Of a stretch of DNA of 64,000 nucleotides, positions 16,383 through 24,865 are shown one piece after another (the stretch's first letter is position 1; each line of letters starts with the position of its first letter). Location of the stretch: positions 534,973 through 598,972 of the forward strand of contig NZ_LMDF01000007.1 in NCBI RefSeq assembly GCF_001425745.1. Direction: 5' to 3'. The position numbers and the translations under genes were made by a program. A model generated the notes under the pieces. That model had not been told where the DNA came from. It ran no database searches and was given only the letters and a program-made list of their open reading frames with translations. Origin of the DNA: Caulobacter sp. Root343 (GTDB taxonomy: Bacteria > Pseudomonadota > Alphaproteobacteria > Caulobacterales > Caulobacteraceae).

Positions 16383-17819
16383 CTACGCCGACAGCGCCGG
16401 TACGGAAGGAGGAACGTCCAGGGCTTCGCGCAGGGCGGGTTGACGGGAGCGGCTGACGGGCAGGGGCGAGCCCTCGCTAAGGTGCAGCCGCCAACGATCA
16501 CCATCGCGCTCCAGGCGCTGCACCTGGGCCAGGTTCGCGATCACCGACCGGTGGACGCGCAGGAAATTCGCCGGCAACTGGGTCGCCAGACCGTCGAGCC
16601 GAGCGGCGTGCAGCAGGCTGCGGCCGCCGACCAGCCGCAGCTCGACATAGTCGTCTGCTCCCACCACGGCCATGATCTCGGCGATCGGCACCAGCTCGAC
16701 GCCACGCGCCGAGGCCACAGTCAGACGATCGGGGCGGCTGGCGGCGCGGGTCAGGGCGGCCTCGCGGCCGCGGTCGTCGCGGCTCAGCCGCACCACCTCG
16801 ACCATCAGCAGTGGAAGGACCAGGCCGGCGGCGAGCAGGAAATAGGATAGATCGGCCAGCCAGTCGGGGAACCCCAAGGCCAGCGCCAGGAACAGCGCCA
16901 GGTAGACCAGGGTCAACCGTGCGCCGGGGATGCGCCGATACACGCCCGCCGCGGCCGGTGGGACGGCGAGCGCCACGCCGATGATCAGCGCCCACACCGT
17001 CTTCTGGTCGAAGCCAGGCAATAGGGCGGTGACCCCGACGGCGACCAAGGCCGCGCCGACCATCGGGCTCCGCGCCTTGGGCAGAAACCGGGCGGCCGCA
17101 TAGGTCACCAGCAGGATCGCAAAGGTGGCGGCCAACACCCAGATGGCGCTCATCCGCCAAGCGTGCAGCGGATAGGCATAGTTGGACAGCGTCCGCAGGC
17201 TCTCGACGACGGCCTGCAGGGCCGCGACCGCGGCCATGGCGGCCAAGATCAGGCTGGAATCTGTGCGGCGCATGACGTGGATGACGGCGAAGCCGAACGC
17301 GGCGGCCAACAGCGCGCCAGCCGCCACGAAGGTGACGGCCAGCAGCGCTTGGCGTTGAGGAAAGGGATAGGGCCAGACGCCCATGGCGTTCATCGGGCGA
17401 GCGAAACGCAGGCCGCCATGGAAGGACGAAAGGTGCAGCACCAGGCTGTTCTCGCCGGGTCGCCAGGCGGTGTCGCGGATAGGGAAGACCGCCTGGTAGC
17501 GTCCGGGGATTTCTTCCCGCCGTGCCGCGCCGGGACGGCCGTTGGCGCCCAGGCGTTGGCCGTTGAGCCAAGCCTCGGACGAAGCGACGCCCCCCAGATA
17601 GAGCGCGTGCGGTCGAGCGTCGCCCGGCGCCTCGATCGTGGAGCGGATCCAGAGCTCCCGCCCTTGTGGATCGACGAAACCCTGGACCGGGCGGCAGTCG
17701 CTCAACACGGGGCCGCCTGGCCCGGCGACTCCATGACAAGCCTGCCACGACAGATCCTGGGCTTGAGCCAGGGGCGCGAAGCCAGTCAGGAGCAGGCCGA
17801 GAAACAAGGTTCGCCACAT
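16383..17819 (-). CDS. Membrane-anchored LytTR transcriptional regulator with extracytoplasmic sensor
   Basis: A 478-residue protein combining a sensor and a DNA-binding domain. It has a signal peptide (MWRTLFLGLLLTGFAPLAQA), then a periplasmic beta-sandwich of about 120 residues resembling 7TM-DISM extracellular or glycosidase-type jelly rolls (SEAWLNGQRLG, PGENSLVLHLSSFHGG). About seven membrane helices follow (residues ~155-350) and a C-terminal LytTR domain (ELVPIAEIMAVVGADDYVEL, LRVHRSVIANLAQVQRLERD). No kinase or receiver is present, so it appears to be a one-component membrane regulator sensing a periplasmic ligand. It is convergent with cphB and divergent from an exported hydrolase, either of which could be its target. 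The jelly-roll assignment is moderate. Confidence 0.85.
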   Translation of the reverse strand: MWRTLFLGLLLTGFAPLAQAQDLSWQACHGVAGPGGPVLSDCRPVQGFVDPQGRELWIRSTIEAPGDARPHALYLGGVASSEAWLNGQRLGANGRPGAARREEIPGRYQAVFPIRDTAWRPGENSLVLHLSSFHGGLRFARPMNAMGVWPYPFPQRQALLAVTFVAAGALLAAAFGFAVIHVMRRTDSSLILAAMAAVAALQAVVESLRTLSNYAYPLHAWRMSAIWVLAATFAILLVTYAAARFLPKARSPMVGAALVAVGVTALLPGFDQKTVWALIIGVALAVPPAAAGVYRRIPGARLTLVYLALFLALALGFPDWLADLSYFLLAAGLVLPLLMVEVVRLSRDDRGREAALTRAASRPDRLTVASARGVELVPIAEIMAVVGADDYVELRLVGGRSLLHAARLDGLATQLPANFLRVHRSVIANLAQVQRLERDGDRWRLHLSEGSPLPVSRSRQPALREALDVPPSVPALSA

Positions 17820-17930
17820 AGCCTCTCTATAAGGCGCCGCTCACCGAGACGCGCCGCCATTCGCCGATGGCCGGACGCCGTTGACCGAAGCGGCGTGGCG
17901 GATCGCGTCGCGGACGGCTCAGCTGTCGGC

Positions 17931-19406
17931 ATGACCCACACCTCGCTTCATCGCCGCACCCTGCTCGCCGCCGCCAGCCTGGTCTTCCCGAGCCTGGCGT
18001 TCGCCCAGGCTGTCGCTCCGACCCAAGCCCCTGGTCCGACGACGTCTCCATCGCAGGCCGGCCCCTTCCGCTTCAAGGGCTTGCAGGGCGTCGAGACCGA
18101 CGCCGAGCGGGGTTTCTTCGAGGTCCCCGAAGATCGTCGCGATCCCGGCTCGCGGAAGATCCGGCTGAGCTATGTCCGGTTCGCTTCGACGGCGGCCAAG
18201 CCGGGGCCGCCGATCGTCTACCTGGCGGGTGGCCCCGGCGGCACGGCGACGCGGGCGGCGGGCGGACCGCGCTTTCCGATCTTCATGGCCCTGCGCGAGG
18301 TGGCGGATGTCATCGCCTTCGACCAGCGGGGTACCGGCCTGTCCAACGCCATTCCGGAGCGACCGCTCTGGACCCGCCCGCCGCCGGTGTTCACGGAGGC
18401 CGGGCTGACCTCCCATTTCCGCACGGAATTCCAGAGCGCATGGGCCGACTGGACCAAGGCAGGCGTGGCCATGACCGGCTACAACACCGAACAGAACGCC
18501 GACGACATCGACGACCTGCGACGTCATCTCGGCGCGGAAAAGGTCGACCTCTGGGGCATCAGCTACGGCACGCACCTGGCGCTCAGCATGCTCAAGCGGC
18601 ACGGTGACAGGGTGAACCGCGTGGCCCTGGCCAGTCTGGAGGGCCAGGACCAGACGGTGAAGCGGCCGGCGGCGATTGACGACCTTCTGCGCCAGGTGGA
18701 CGCTTTACTGGCCGCCGATCCCGCCGTTCGCGCGGCCGTGCCGGACCTGCCGGCTTTGATGCGCCGCGTGCACGCCAGGCTGGAGACGCAACCGGCTCCG
18801 ACGAAGGTCAAGCTGAACGGCGCGGCGGCTGAGATCCGGATGGGCGGCTTCGGCGTCCAGTTGCTGGCGGGGGGGCTGATCGCCAACCCCAACACCCTGG
18901 CCATGCTGCCGAGCCTGTATCTCGCCCTCGATGCGGGGCGGACCGACGTGTTGGCGCCGTTCCTGGGCGATGTGGCCGACCTGCTGAGCATAACCGGCAT
19001 GCCCGAGGCCACGGATCTGGCGTCCGGGATTTCGCCGCGCCGGCTGGCCCTGGTGCGGCGTGAGGCGCGGACCGCCGTGCTCGGCGCGGCGCTGAACTTC
19101 CCGATGCCACAGCTGCTGGGCGTGGTTCCGGGCGTCGATCTCGGCGAAGGCTTCCGGGCGCCGCTCCGCATCGACCATCCCGCCCTGTTGGTCGCCGGTT
19201 CGCTGGACGGCCGCACGCCGTTGGCCGAGCAGGACGAAGTCGCGGCTCAGTTCCGGCGCAAGTCGCGCGTGCTTGTCGAGAACGCCGGCCATAACGTCTT
19301 CGAGGCCCACCCCGGCGTGCGGGATTTGCTGGTGCGGTTCTTCCGTGGCGAGTCCTTTAGCGACACCCGGCTGAGCCTGCCGCCGCCGAAGTTCCAGTTG
19401 GCTTGA
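17931..19406 (+). CDS. Exported alpha/beta hydrolase, proline-iminopeptidase/TAP-like
   Basis: A 491-residue secreted hydrolase with a Tat-like leader (HRRTLLAAASLVF, cleavage near AFAQA). Oxyanion region AGGPGG is followed by DQRGTG, as in prolyl aminopeptidases. The nucleophile is Ser211 in GISYG, the probable acid is the Asp of SLDGRTP and the base His is in NAGHNVF. The insert between strand 6 and the acid (lid, residues ~225-400) is long, as in TAP-type peptidases. It likely acts on peptides or esters in the periplasm. The start is the ATG just upstream of the twin-Arg; the 111-bp gap to the divergent LytTR gene holds both promoters. Confidence 0.85.
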   Translation: MTHTSLHRRTLLAAASLVFPSLAFAQAVAPTQAPGPTTSPSQAGPFRFKGLQGVETDAERGFFEVPEDRRDPGSRKIRLSYVRFASTAAKPGPPIVYLAGGPGGTATRAAGGPRFPIFMALREVADVIAFDQRGTGLSNAIPERPLWTRPPPVFTEAGLTSHFRTEFQSAWADWTKAGVAMTGYNTEQNADDIDDLRRHLGAEKVDLWGISYGTHLALSMLKRHGDRVNRVALASLEGQDQTVKRPAAIDDLLRQVDALLAADPAVRAAVPDLPALMRRVHARLETQPAPTKVKLNGAAAEIRMGGFGVQLLAGGLIANPNTLAMLPSLYLALDAGRTDVLAPFLGDVADLLSITGMPEATDLASGISPRRLALVRREARTAVLGAALNFPMPQLLGVVPGVDLGEGFRAPLRIDHPALLVAGSLDGRTPLAEQDEVAAQFRRKSRVLVENAGHNVFEAHPGVRDLLVRFFRGESFSDTRLSLPPPKFQLA

Positions 19407-19553
19407 CCCGGCTTGGCTCCCTGAAATCTTTTCGAGGGTGGCGCGAGATCCACGGCGGCGCCGCGCGACGAGCCCGCGATTACTCACGAGAGCCAGTGGT
19501 CGTGGCCAAAACCATTTGCAAAATGCCCGAACCTCTCGAACTATAAGTCCAGC

Positions 19554-19569
19554 ATGATACCGGTGTCAT
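19554..19569. promoter_or_regulatory. LacI-type operator upstream of TBDR gene
   Basis: ATGATACCGGTGTCAT is a 16-bp near-perfect palindrome (one mismatched pair) around a central CG, the form bound by LacI/GalR-family repressors. It lies 28 bp before the TBDR start and just after a TATAAG element (19542-19547), a position suited to repression. No LacI-family gene is in the window, so the regulator must be encoded elsewhere. Confidence 0.65.
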
Positions 19570-19597
19570 AAGAACGCCGGGCCAGGGAGGTAATCGG

Positions 19598-22558
19598 ATG
19601 TTGCAGTCAGATCGGTCCAGGTTGCGCGCGCGCCTTGTCGCGGGATGCGGCGCTGTCGCCTTGTTGCTCGCCGCCGGCGCGGCGGTCGCCCAAACCAGCG
19701 GGGCAGGAGCGCCCGCACCTTCGGACGACACCGTCGAGGCGGTCGTCGTTACCGGCTTCCGGAACAGCCTGGCCCAGGCATTGAACGTCAAGCGCTCGTC
19801 GGCCGCGGCCGTGGACGCGATCTATGCCGAGGACATGGCCAAGTTCCCGGACCTGAACCTGTCGGAATCCATCCAGCGTATTCCAGGCGTCGCCATCTCG
19901 CGCGACGCCGGCGAGGGCCGGCAGATCTCGGTGCGGGGCCTGGGCGCCCAGTTCACGCGCGTGCGCATCAACGGCATGGAGGCCCTGACCACCTCGGGCG
20001 GCACCGACGCCTCGGGCGGCACCAACCGCAGCCGCTCGTTCGACTTCAACGTCTTCGCCTCGGACCTCTTCAACCGCATCACGGTGCAGAAGACCGCCTC
20101 GGCAGAGACCGAAGAAGGCTCGCTGGGCGCCACGGTGGACCTGAACACCGCCCATCCGTTCGACAAGCGGGGCTTCAACTTCGCGGTCTCGGGCAAGTAC
20201 GGCTACAACGACCAGGCCAAGAAGGCCTCGCCGCGCGTGGCGGCGCTGATCTCCAACACCTGGCGCGACGACACGATCGGGGCGCTGTTCTCGATCGCCT
20301 ATTCCCAGCGCGACTTGCTGGACGAAGGCACGAGCACCGTCCGCTGGCAGACCGGCACGGCCACCTCGCCGGGCTTCCGCAGCGTGCGCGGCGTGACCTG
20401 CGCCACCAACGCGGCCGCCTGCGCCGAGGCCAACGGCGCCGTCCACCCGCGCATCCCGCGCTTCGACTGGTACCACACGACGCAGGACCGCCTGGGCATG
20501 ACCGGCTCGCTGCAATGGGCGCCAGACGACAAGACCCAGGTGTCGTTCGACGTGCTGTACGCCGACTTCAAGGGCAAGCGGAACGAGGACTTCCTCGAGA
20601 CCTTCACGCCCCAGACCGCCGGCGCCTGCACCGCCACCTCGGCGGCCTCGTGCGGCATCAACCAGGTCGACGTGCTGGACTATACGATCAGCACGCCACG
20701 CTCGAACTTCCCGGTCATGACCAAGGGGACGTTCAACAATATCGACCTGAAGACCGAGCAGCGCCACGACGAGCTGGAGACGGAGTTCCGCCAATTCACC
20801 CTGGCCGGCGAGCACCAGTTCACCGACAAGCTGAAGGTCAAGGGCGTCCTGGGCTTCTCGAAGTCGACCTTCGCCAACCCGGTGCAGAACACGGTCCAAT
20901 GGGACCAGTACAACGTCCAGGGCTACAGCTGGGACTACAGCGGCGGCGACACCTATCCGGTAATCAAGTACGGCACGGGTGACACGACGAACGCCGACGC
21001 CTGGACCCTGGCCGAGATCCGCATGGTCCAAGGCTATGTCGACAACAGCTACAAGACCGCCCAGTTCGATCTCGCCTATGACTGGAGCGACAACTTCAAG
21101 CTCAAGGGCGGCCTGTCGTACAAGGCCTACAACACCGACAGCACGGCCTTCTCGCGCACCAATGGCACGTCGGCCAACATCAACCCGATCACCTCGACCG
21201 ACCTCCGGAGCGTGCCGCGCTCGACCTATGCCGAGACCATCGACTTCTCCAGCCTGAACCTGCCGGCGGGCAACGTCTCGTCATGGATCACGCCGGACCT
21301 GCGAAAGGCTATCTCGGCCTTGCACATGGACGACCCGACCTACGGCAAGGCCGTCACGACGACGCCGGGCACGGTGTGGGTCAGCCCGTTCGGCAACGAG
21401 TGCTTCACCGCCGGCTGCGGCCTCTACCACCTGGGCCGGGAGGCCAGCCTGGGCAGCAACTACGCGATCGATGAGTGGGACACGATCGGCTACGTCCAGG
21501 GCGACTTCAAGTTCGACCTGTGGAACGTGCCGGTGCGCGGCGACGTCGGCGTACGCTACGTCCAGACCCGCCAGAAGGCGCTGGGCTACGGCGTCGTTCC
21601 GTCGACGGTCAGCGGCGTCAACTACCAGACCATCTCGGCCACGACCGCGACGCGCAGCTACAACGACGTGTTGCCGGCTCTGAACCTGGTGGTCGAACCG
21701 CGCGAGGACCTGCTGCTGCGCTTCGGCGCGGCCAAGGTGATGTCGCGCCCGAACCTCGGCTCGCTGACGCCGGGCGTGAACATCAGCACCGGCAGCAACA
21801 AGACGGTGACCTCGGGAAACCCGTTCCTGGATCCGTTCCGCGCCAAGACCGTGGACGCGGCGGTCGAGTGGTACTTCCAGCCCGGGGCCCTGTTGTCGGC
21901 GGCGTTCTTCTACAAGGACATCTCGACGTTCGTGCAGAGCTATACCTCGCCGCTGTCGACCTTCGACCAGAACCCGTTCGGCCTGCCCGACAGCGCGGCC
22001 GTCGCGGCCTGCGGCACCACGCCGGGCTGCTCGCCCAGCCTCCCGGTCTGGCAATTCAGCACCTCGGTCAACACGCCGGGCGGCCCGCTGAAGGGCTTCG
22101 AGCTGAACTACCAGCAGCCGTTCACCTTCCTGCCGGCCCCGTTCGACAAGTTCGGCTTCCTGGGCAACTACACTCACGTGACCTCGGAGGTGACCTATCT
22201 GTCCTCGACGGGCGCGGTGACGGCGGTCGGCCCGCTGACCAACCTGTCGAAGAACAGCTACAACGCCACGCTCTATTTCGAGAACAAGAAGGTCAGCAGC
22301 CGGGTCTCGGCCGCCTATCGCAGCAAATACCTGACCCAGATCCCGGGCCGCAACGGCTCGGACGTCGAGGGCACCAAGGGTACGCTGAACATCGATGCTT
22401 CGCTGACCTACACCTGGAACAAGCACCTGGCCTTCACGCTCGAAGGGGTCAACCTGACCAACGAGGTGCAGGACCAGTACTACGACTCCAGCCAGCTGGT
22501 GTCGTTCTATCATGAGACCGGCCGCGAGTTCTTCGCCGGCTTCCGCTACACCTTCTAA
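19598..22558 (+). CDS. TonB-dependent outer-membrane receptor (carbohydrate-type, TIGR01782-like)
   Basis: A 986-residue TBDR with signal peptide (cleavage near AAVAQT), TonB box VEAVVVTGF, plug motif KFPDLNLSESIQRIPGVAI followed by the GRQISVRGL signature, and a barrel ending FFAGFRYTF. The ATG follows GGGAGG (19584-19590) with normal spacing. It belongs to the same large-receptor class as the one at 2159 but is clearly a distinct member. The LacI-type operator upstream and the convergent GH35 beta-galactosidase suggest uptake of galactose-containing oligosaccharides; that link is inference. It ends at a strong shared terminator. Confidence 0.93.
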   Translation: MLQSDRSRLRARLVAGCGAVALLLAAGAAVAQTSGAGAPAPSDDTVEAVVVTGFRNSLAQALNVKRSSAAAVDAIYAEDMAKFPDLNLSESIQRIPGVAISRDAGEGRQISVRGLGAQFTRVRINGMEALTTSGGTDASGGTNRSRSFDFNVFASDLFNRITVQKTASAETEEGSLGATVDLNTAHPFDKRGFNFAVSGKYGYNDQAKKASPRVAALISNTWRDDTIGALFSIAYSQRDLLDEGTSTVRWQTGTATSPGFRSVRGVTCATNAAACAEANGAVHPRIPRFDWYHTTQDRLGMTGSLQWAPDDKTQVSFDVLYADFKGKRNEDFLETFTPQTAGACTATSAASCGINQVDVLDYTISTPRSNFPVMTKGTFNNIDLKTEQRHDELETEFRQFTLAGEHQFTDKLKVKGVLGFSKSTFANPVQNTVQWDQYNVQGYSWDYSGGDTYPVIKYGTGDTTNADAWTLAEIRMVQGYVDNSYKTAQFDLAYDWSDNFKLKGGLSYKAYNTDSTAFSRTNGTSANINPITSTDLRSVPRSTYAETIDFSSLNLPAGNVSSWITPDLRKAISALHMDDPTYGKAVTTTPGTVWVSPFGNECFTAGCGLYHLGREASLGSNYAIDEWDTIGYVQGDFKFDLWNVPVRGDVGVRYVQTRQKALGYGVVPSTVSGVNYQTISATTATRSYNDVLPALNLVVEPREDLLLRFGAAKVMSRPNLGSLTPGVNISTGSNKTVTSGNPFLDPFRAKTVDAAVEWYFQPGALLSAAFFYKDISTFVQSYTSPLSTFDQNPFGLPDSAAVAACGTTPGCSPSLPVWQFSTSVNTPGGPLKGFELNYQQPFTFLPAPFDKFGFLGNYTHVTSEVTYLSSTGAVTAVGPLTNLSKNSYNATLYFENKKVSSRVSAAYRSKYLTQIPGRNGSDVEGTKGTLNIDASLTYTWNKHLAFTLEGVNLTNEVQDQYYDSSQLVSFYHETGREFFAGFRYTF

Positions 22559-22563
22559 TCCAC

Positions 22564-22598
22564 GATACGGCGCGGTTCCTCGGGAGCCGCGCCGTATC
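22564..22598. terminator. Bidirectional stem-loop terminator between TBDR and GH35 genes
   Basis: GATACGGCGCGG is repeated in inverted form (CCGCGCCGTATC), giving a 12-bp perfect stem that extends further with minor mismatch around a CTCG-like loop. It sits exactly between the convergent stops (22558 and 22644). A short T-tract (CTTTC) follows on the plus side. Confidence 0.8.
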
Positions 22599-22643
22599 GC
22601 TTTCGATGGCCCTCCCGCTTTCGCTAGTCGGGGCGATGGCCGC

Positions 22644-24497
22644 CTATTGGGCCTCTCGCTTCGTCGTGACCTTGCCGAACACCGGCGCCGCCACGGTCGT
22701 CAAGCGATCGGTGGCGTCGCCCGTCAGATCGAAGAACACGATCCGATTGGCGCCGCGCTTCATCCAGGGAGCGGGCGCGTACAGCGTATGCACGGGTCCG
22801 ATCGACCAGAACCGGCCAAGATTGTGCGCTCCGAGCCAAAGCTGGCCTTTGTGGAGACCGCGCATGTCCAGATAGGTGTCCGCGGGGCGGTCCACCGTCA
22901 TCTCGGCTTCGTAGAAGCAAGGCCCCGCGCAAGGTTGAGGCGACATGCGCAGCTTGGACAGGTCGTCCATCGGCAGCCGGAACATGCTCCAATCGTCCAG
23001 CGGCGCGCCTTCCAGGGTGACGGCGCCGGTCAGTCCGGTCTGCTCGGTCCGGATCGCGTGCGAATAATTCACGCGCCCGGTGTTCTCGACCAAGATATCC
23101 AGCGTGGCGGGGCCGGTCCGCCGAGGCAGCTCCACGGTTTCCTGGCCGAGGCGCCGATCGAGCGTTCCGACAAGCTTCTGGTCGACATAGACCTGGGCGT
23201 AGCTGTGCATGCCCTTGAGGACCAGGGCGCCGGCCTGTCCCTTGGCGAGCGAGACCCGATAGAGGACGTACCCGTAGTTCTGACCGAGCTCCTCGAACGT
23301 TAGCGGATGCTTGGCGCGAACAGGCTCGGGAAGGTTGCGCCATAGCGACGCGCTGCGTCGGATCGACGAGACCGGGAAGGTGGCGGCGACGCTGGCCGCG
23401 GGAGTCGGCGCGGCCGGTTTGCCCGTGACCTCCGCGATGACGGAGGCCAGCAATCCGTATTTGTAACGAGGGTTTCCCGCTTCATCGAGCGGCGCATTGT
23501 AGTCATAGCTCGTGGTGTCCGGGTGGTAGTCGGCGCCGGTATGCGAATCCGCGCCGTTCATCCATCCGAACGTCGTGCCGCCGTGGAACATGTACAGCGA
23601 GACCGAATAGCCGCGCTGCATCATGAAGCGCAGCTCTTCGGCCTCCTTGCGGCCGTCGGTCTCGTGATGGTCCTCGCCCCACTTGTCGAACCACCCCGCC
23701 CAGTATTCGCCGACCATCCGCACCCCGTTGGGCCGGAACGCCTCCAGCTTGGCGACGGCGTTCTCCGCGCCGCCTGAGCCGAAGTTCACCACCGACGGCA
23801 GATTGGGCAGAGAGCCCTTGGCGAGGTCGGATGCCTGGTTGGACGTGAACAGCACGCCATCGGCCAGGCCGGCCCGGCGGTAGGTCGCTTCCAGTCCTTC
23901 GAGATAGGCCTGGTCGCTGCCGAACGCGCCATATTCGTTCTCCAGCTGCACCGCGATGATCGGGCCTCCATTGCGCAGGAGAAGCGGTTTTACCTCTTGG
24001 CCTAGCCGCACCATCCACCGCTCGACCGCGGCGGTGTATTTCGGATCCGTCGAGCGCAGGACCAGGCTGCGGTCTTTCAGCAGCCAGGACGGATAGCCGC
24101 CGAGTTCCCATTCGGCGCAGACGTACGGGCCCGGTCGCAGGATCACGTCCAACCCTTCCGCCTGCGCGGCGCGGATGAACGCGGCGAGATCGTTCTGGCC
24201 GGAGAAGTCGTAGACCCCGGGGCGCGGCTCGTGCGCGTTCCAGAATGCGTAGGTGGTGATGGTGTTCAGGCCCATCGCCTTGGCCTTGCGCAGGCGATCG
24301 CGCCAATAGGCGCGCGGGATGCGGACATAGTGCATCTCGGCCGAGATGACCTGGTAGGGCTTGCCGTCCTTCAGAAACCCGGCGCCGCTGACCGTGAAGC
24401 TGTGCGGCGGCGCGCGCGACTGCGCCTCGGCCGGCAACGAGAACAGCGCCGGCACCGAAAGGGCCGCGCATAGCATCGATCGAACAGCCCGTTTCAC
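22644..24497 (-). CDS. Exported GH35 beta-galactosidase
   Basis: A 617-residue exo-beta-galactosidase with signal peptide (cleavage near LPAEAQS). A TIM barrel occupies residues ~35-350: the acid/base is Glu188 in QLENEYG, the nucleophile is Glu264 in MVGEYWAGWF, and the substrate region is RPGPYVCAEWELGG. C-terminal jelly-roll domains (~400-610) contain LVGTLDRRLGQETVELP. GH35 enzymes remove terminal beta-galactose from plant galactans and xyloglucan side chains in the periplasm. The gene has its own upstream region (24498-24865) and is convergent with the TBDR. Length is normal for bacterial GH35. Confidence 0.94.
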   Translation of the reverse strand: MKRAVRSMLCAALSVPALFSLPAEAQSRAPPHSFTVSGAGFLKDGKPYQVISAEMHYVRIPRAYWRDRLRKAKAMGLNTITTYAFWNAHEPRPGVYDFSGQNDLAAFIRAAQAEGLDVILRPGPYVCAEWELGGYPSWLLKDRSLVLRSTDPKYTAAVERWMVRLGQEVKPLLLRNGGPIIAVQLENEYGAFGSDQAYLEGLEATYRRAGLADGVLFTSNQASDLAKGSLPNLPSVVNFGSGGAENAVAKLEAFRPNGVRMVGEYWAGWFDKWGEDHHETDGRKEAEELRFMMQRGYSVSLYMFHGGTTFGWMNGADSHTGADYHPDTTSYDYNAPLDEAGNPRYKYGLLASVIAEVTGKPAAPTPAASVAATFPVSSIRRSASLWRNLPEPVRAKHPLTFEELGQNYGYVLYRVSLAKGQAGALVLKGMHSYAQVYVDQKLVGTLDRRLGQETVELPRRTGPATLDILVENTGRVNYSHAIRTEQTGLTGAVTLEGAPLDDWSMFRLPMDDLSKLRMSPQPCAGPCFYEAEMTVDRPADTYLDMRGLHKGQLWLGAHNLGRFWSIGPVHTLYAPAPWMKRGANRIVFFDLTGDATDRLTTVAAPVFGKVTTKREAQ

Positions 24498-24658
24498 ATG
24501 TCTCTCCCGCGCAAAAGCCCTGGTCGCCCAGAATCGGATTTATCGTACAAGTGGCTTTACCTTAGCGATGGCAGGCACGGCTAGGATACAGCGTCCAACG
24601 CGTCCTCATCAGACGCTGGCAAATCCGCCGATGAGCGGTGGACGCCTTTGAGGCCTTG

Positions 24659-24701
24659 TGGTTCGCCCTGAAGCAAGTTTCGCGGGCGTCGAGCGGCTTT
24701 T
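24659..24701 (+). promoter_or_regulatory. Weak third copy of the catabolic-regulon promoter element
   Basis: Reading TGGTTCGCCCTGAAGCAAG, the first 19 bases match the element before the Rieske gene (35500-35521) at 15 positions, including CTGA-x-GCAAG. Fifteen bases later GCTTTTAC could serve as a -10. It points towards the TBDR at 24866 with a ~160-nt leader. Much weaker than the other pair. Confidence 0.4.
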
Positions 24702-24735
24702 ACGAGCGGCCGCGGCCTAACATGCATGCGGCTGG

Positions 24736-24755
24736 GACATTTTCAGTGAAATGTC
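24736..24755. repeat. Perfect inverted repeat in the TBDR leader
   Basis: GACATTT and AAATGTC (7 bp each) separated by TCAGTG. Followed at once by a second ACATGTC. Could be an operator or an RNA hairpin in the untranslated leader of operon A. Confidence 0.5.
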
Positions 24756-24865
24756 ACATGTCGCGCCTCGCTGCTGAGCGCGACGGGCGGATGATCAATT
24801 TCGAGGTGTCGACCTGGGGATAACCGCCGCAGGCGGTGGGCGCGACGACCTCGAACGAGGACCGC

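Larger units (their letters stand above)
24498..24865. other. Divergent intergenic region between GH35 and operon A of the catabolic regulon
   Basis: Contains no gene I can support. An AT-rich patch at 24537-24570 is suited to the GH35 promoter. A degenerate copy of the regulon promoter element lies at 24659-24680, and a perfect inverted repeat at 24736-24755. Confidence 0.6.
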
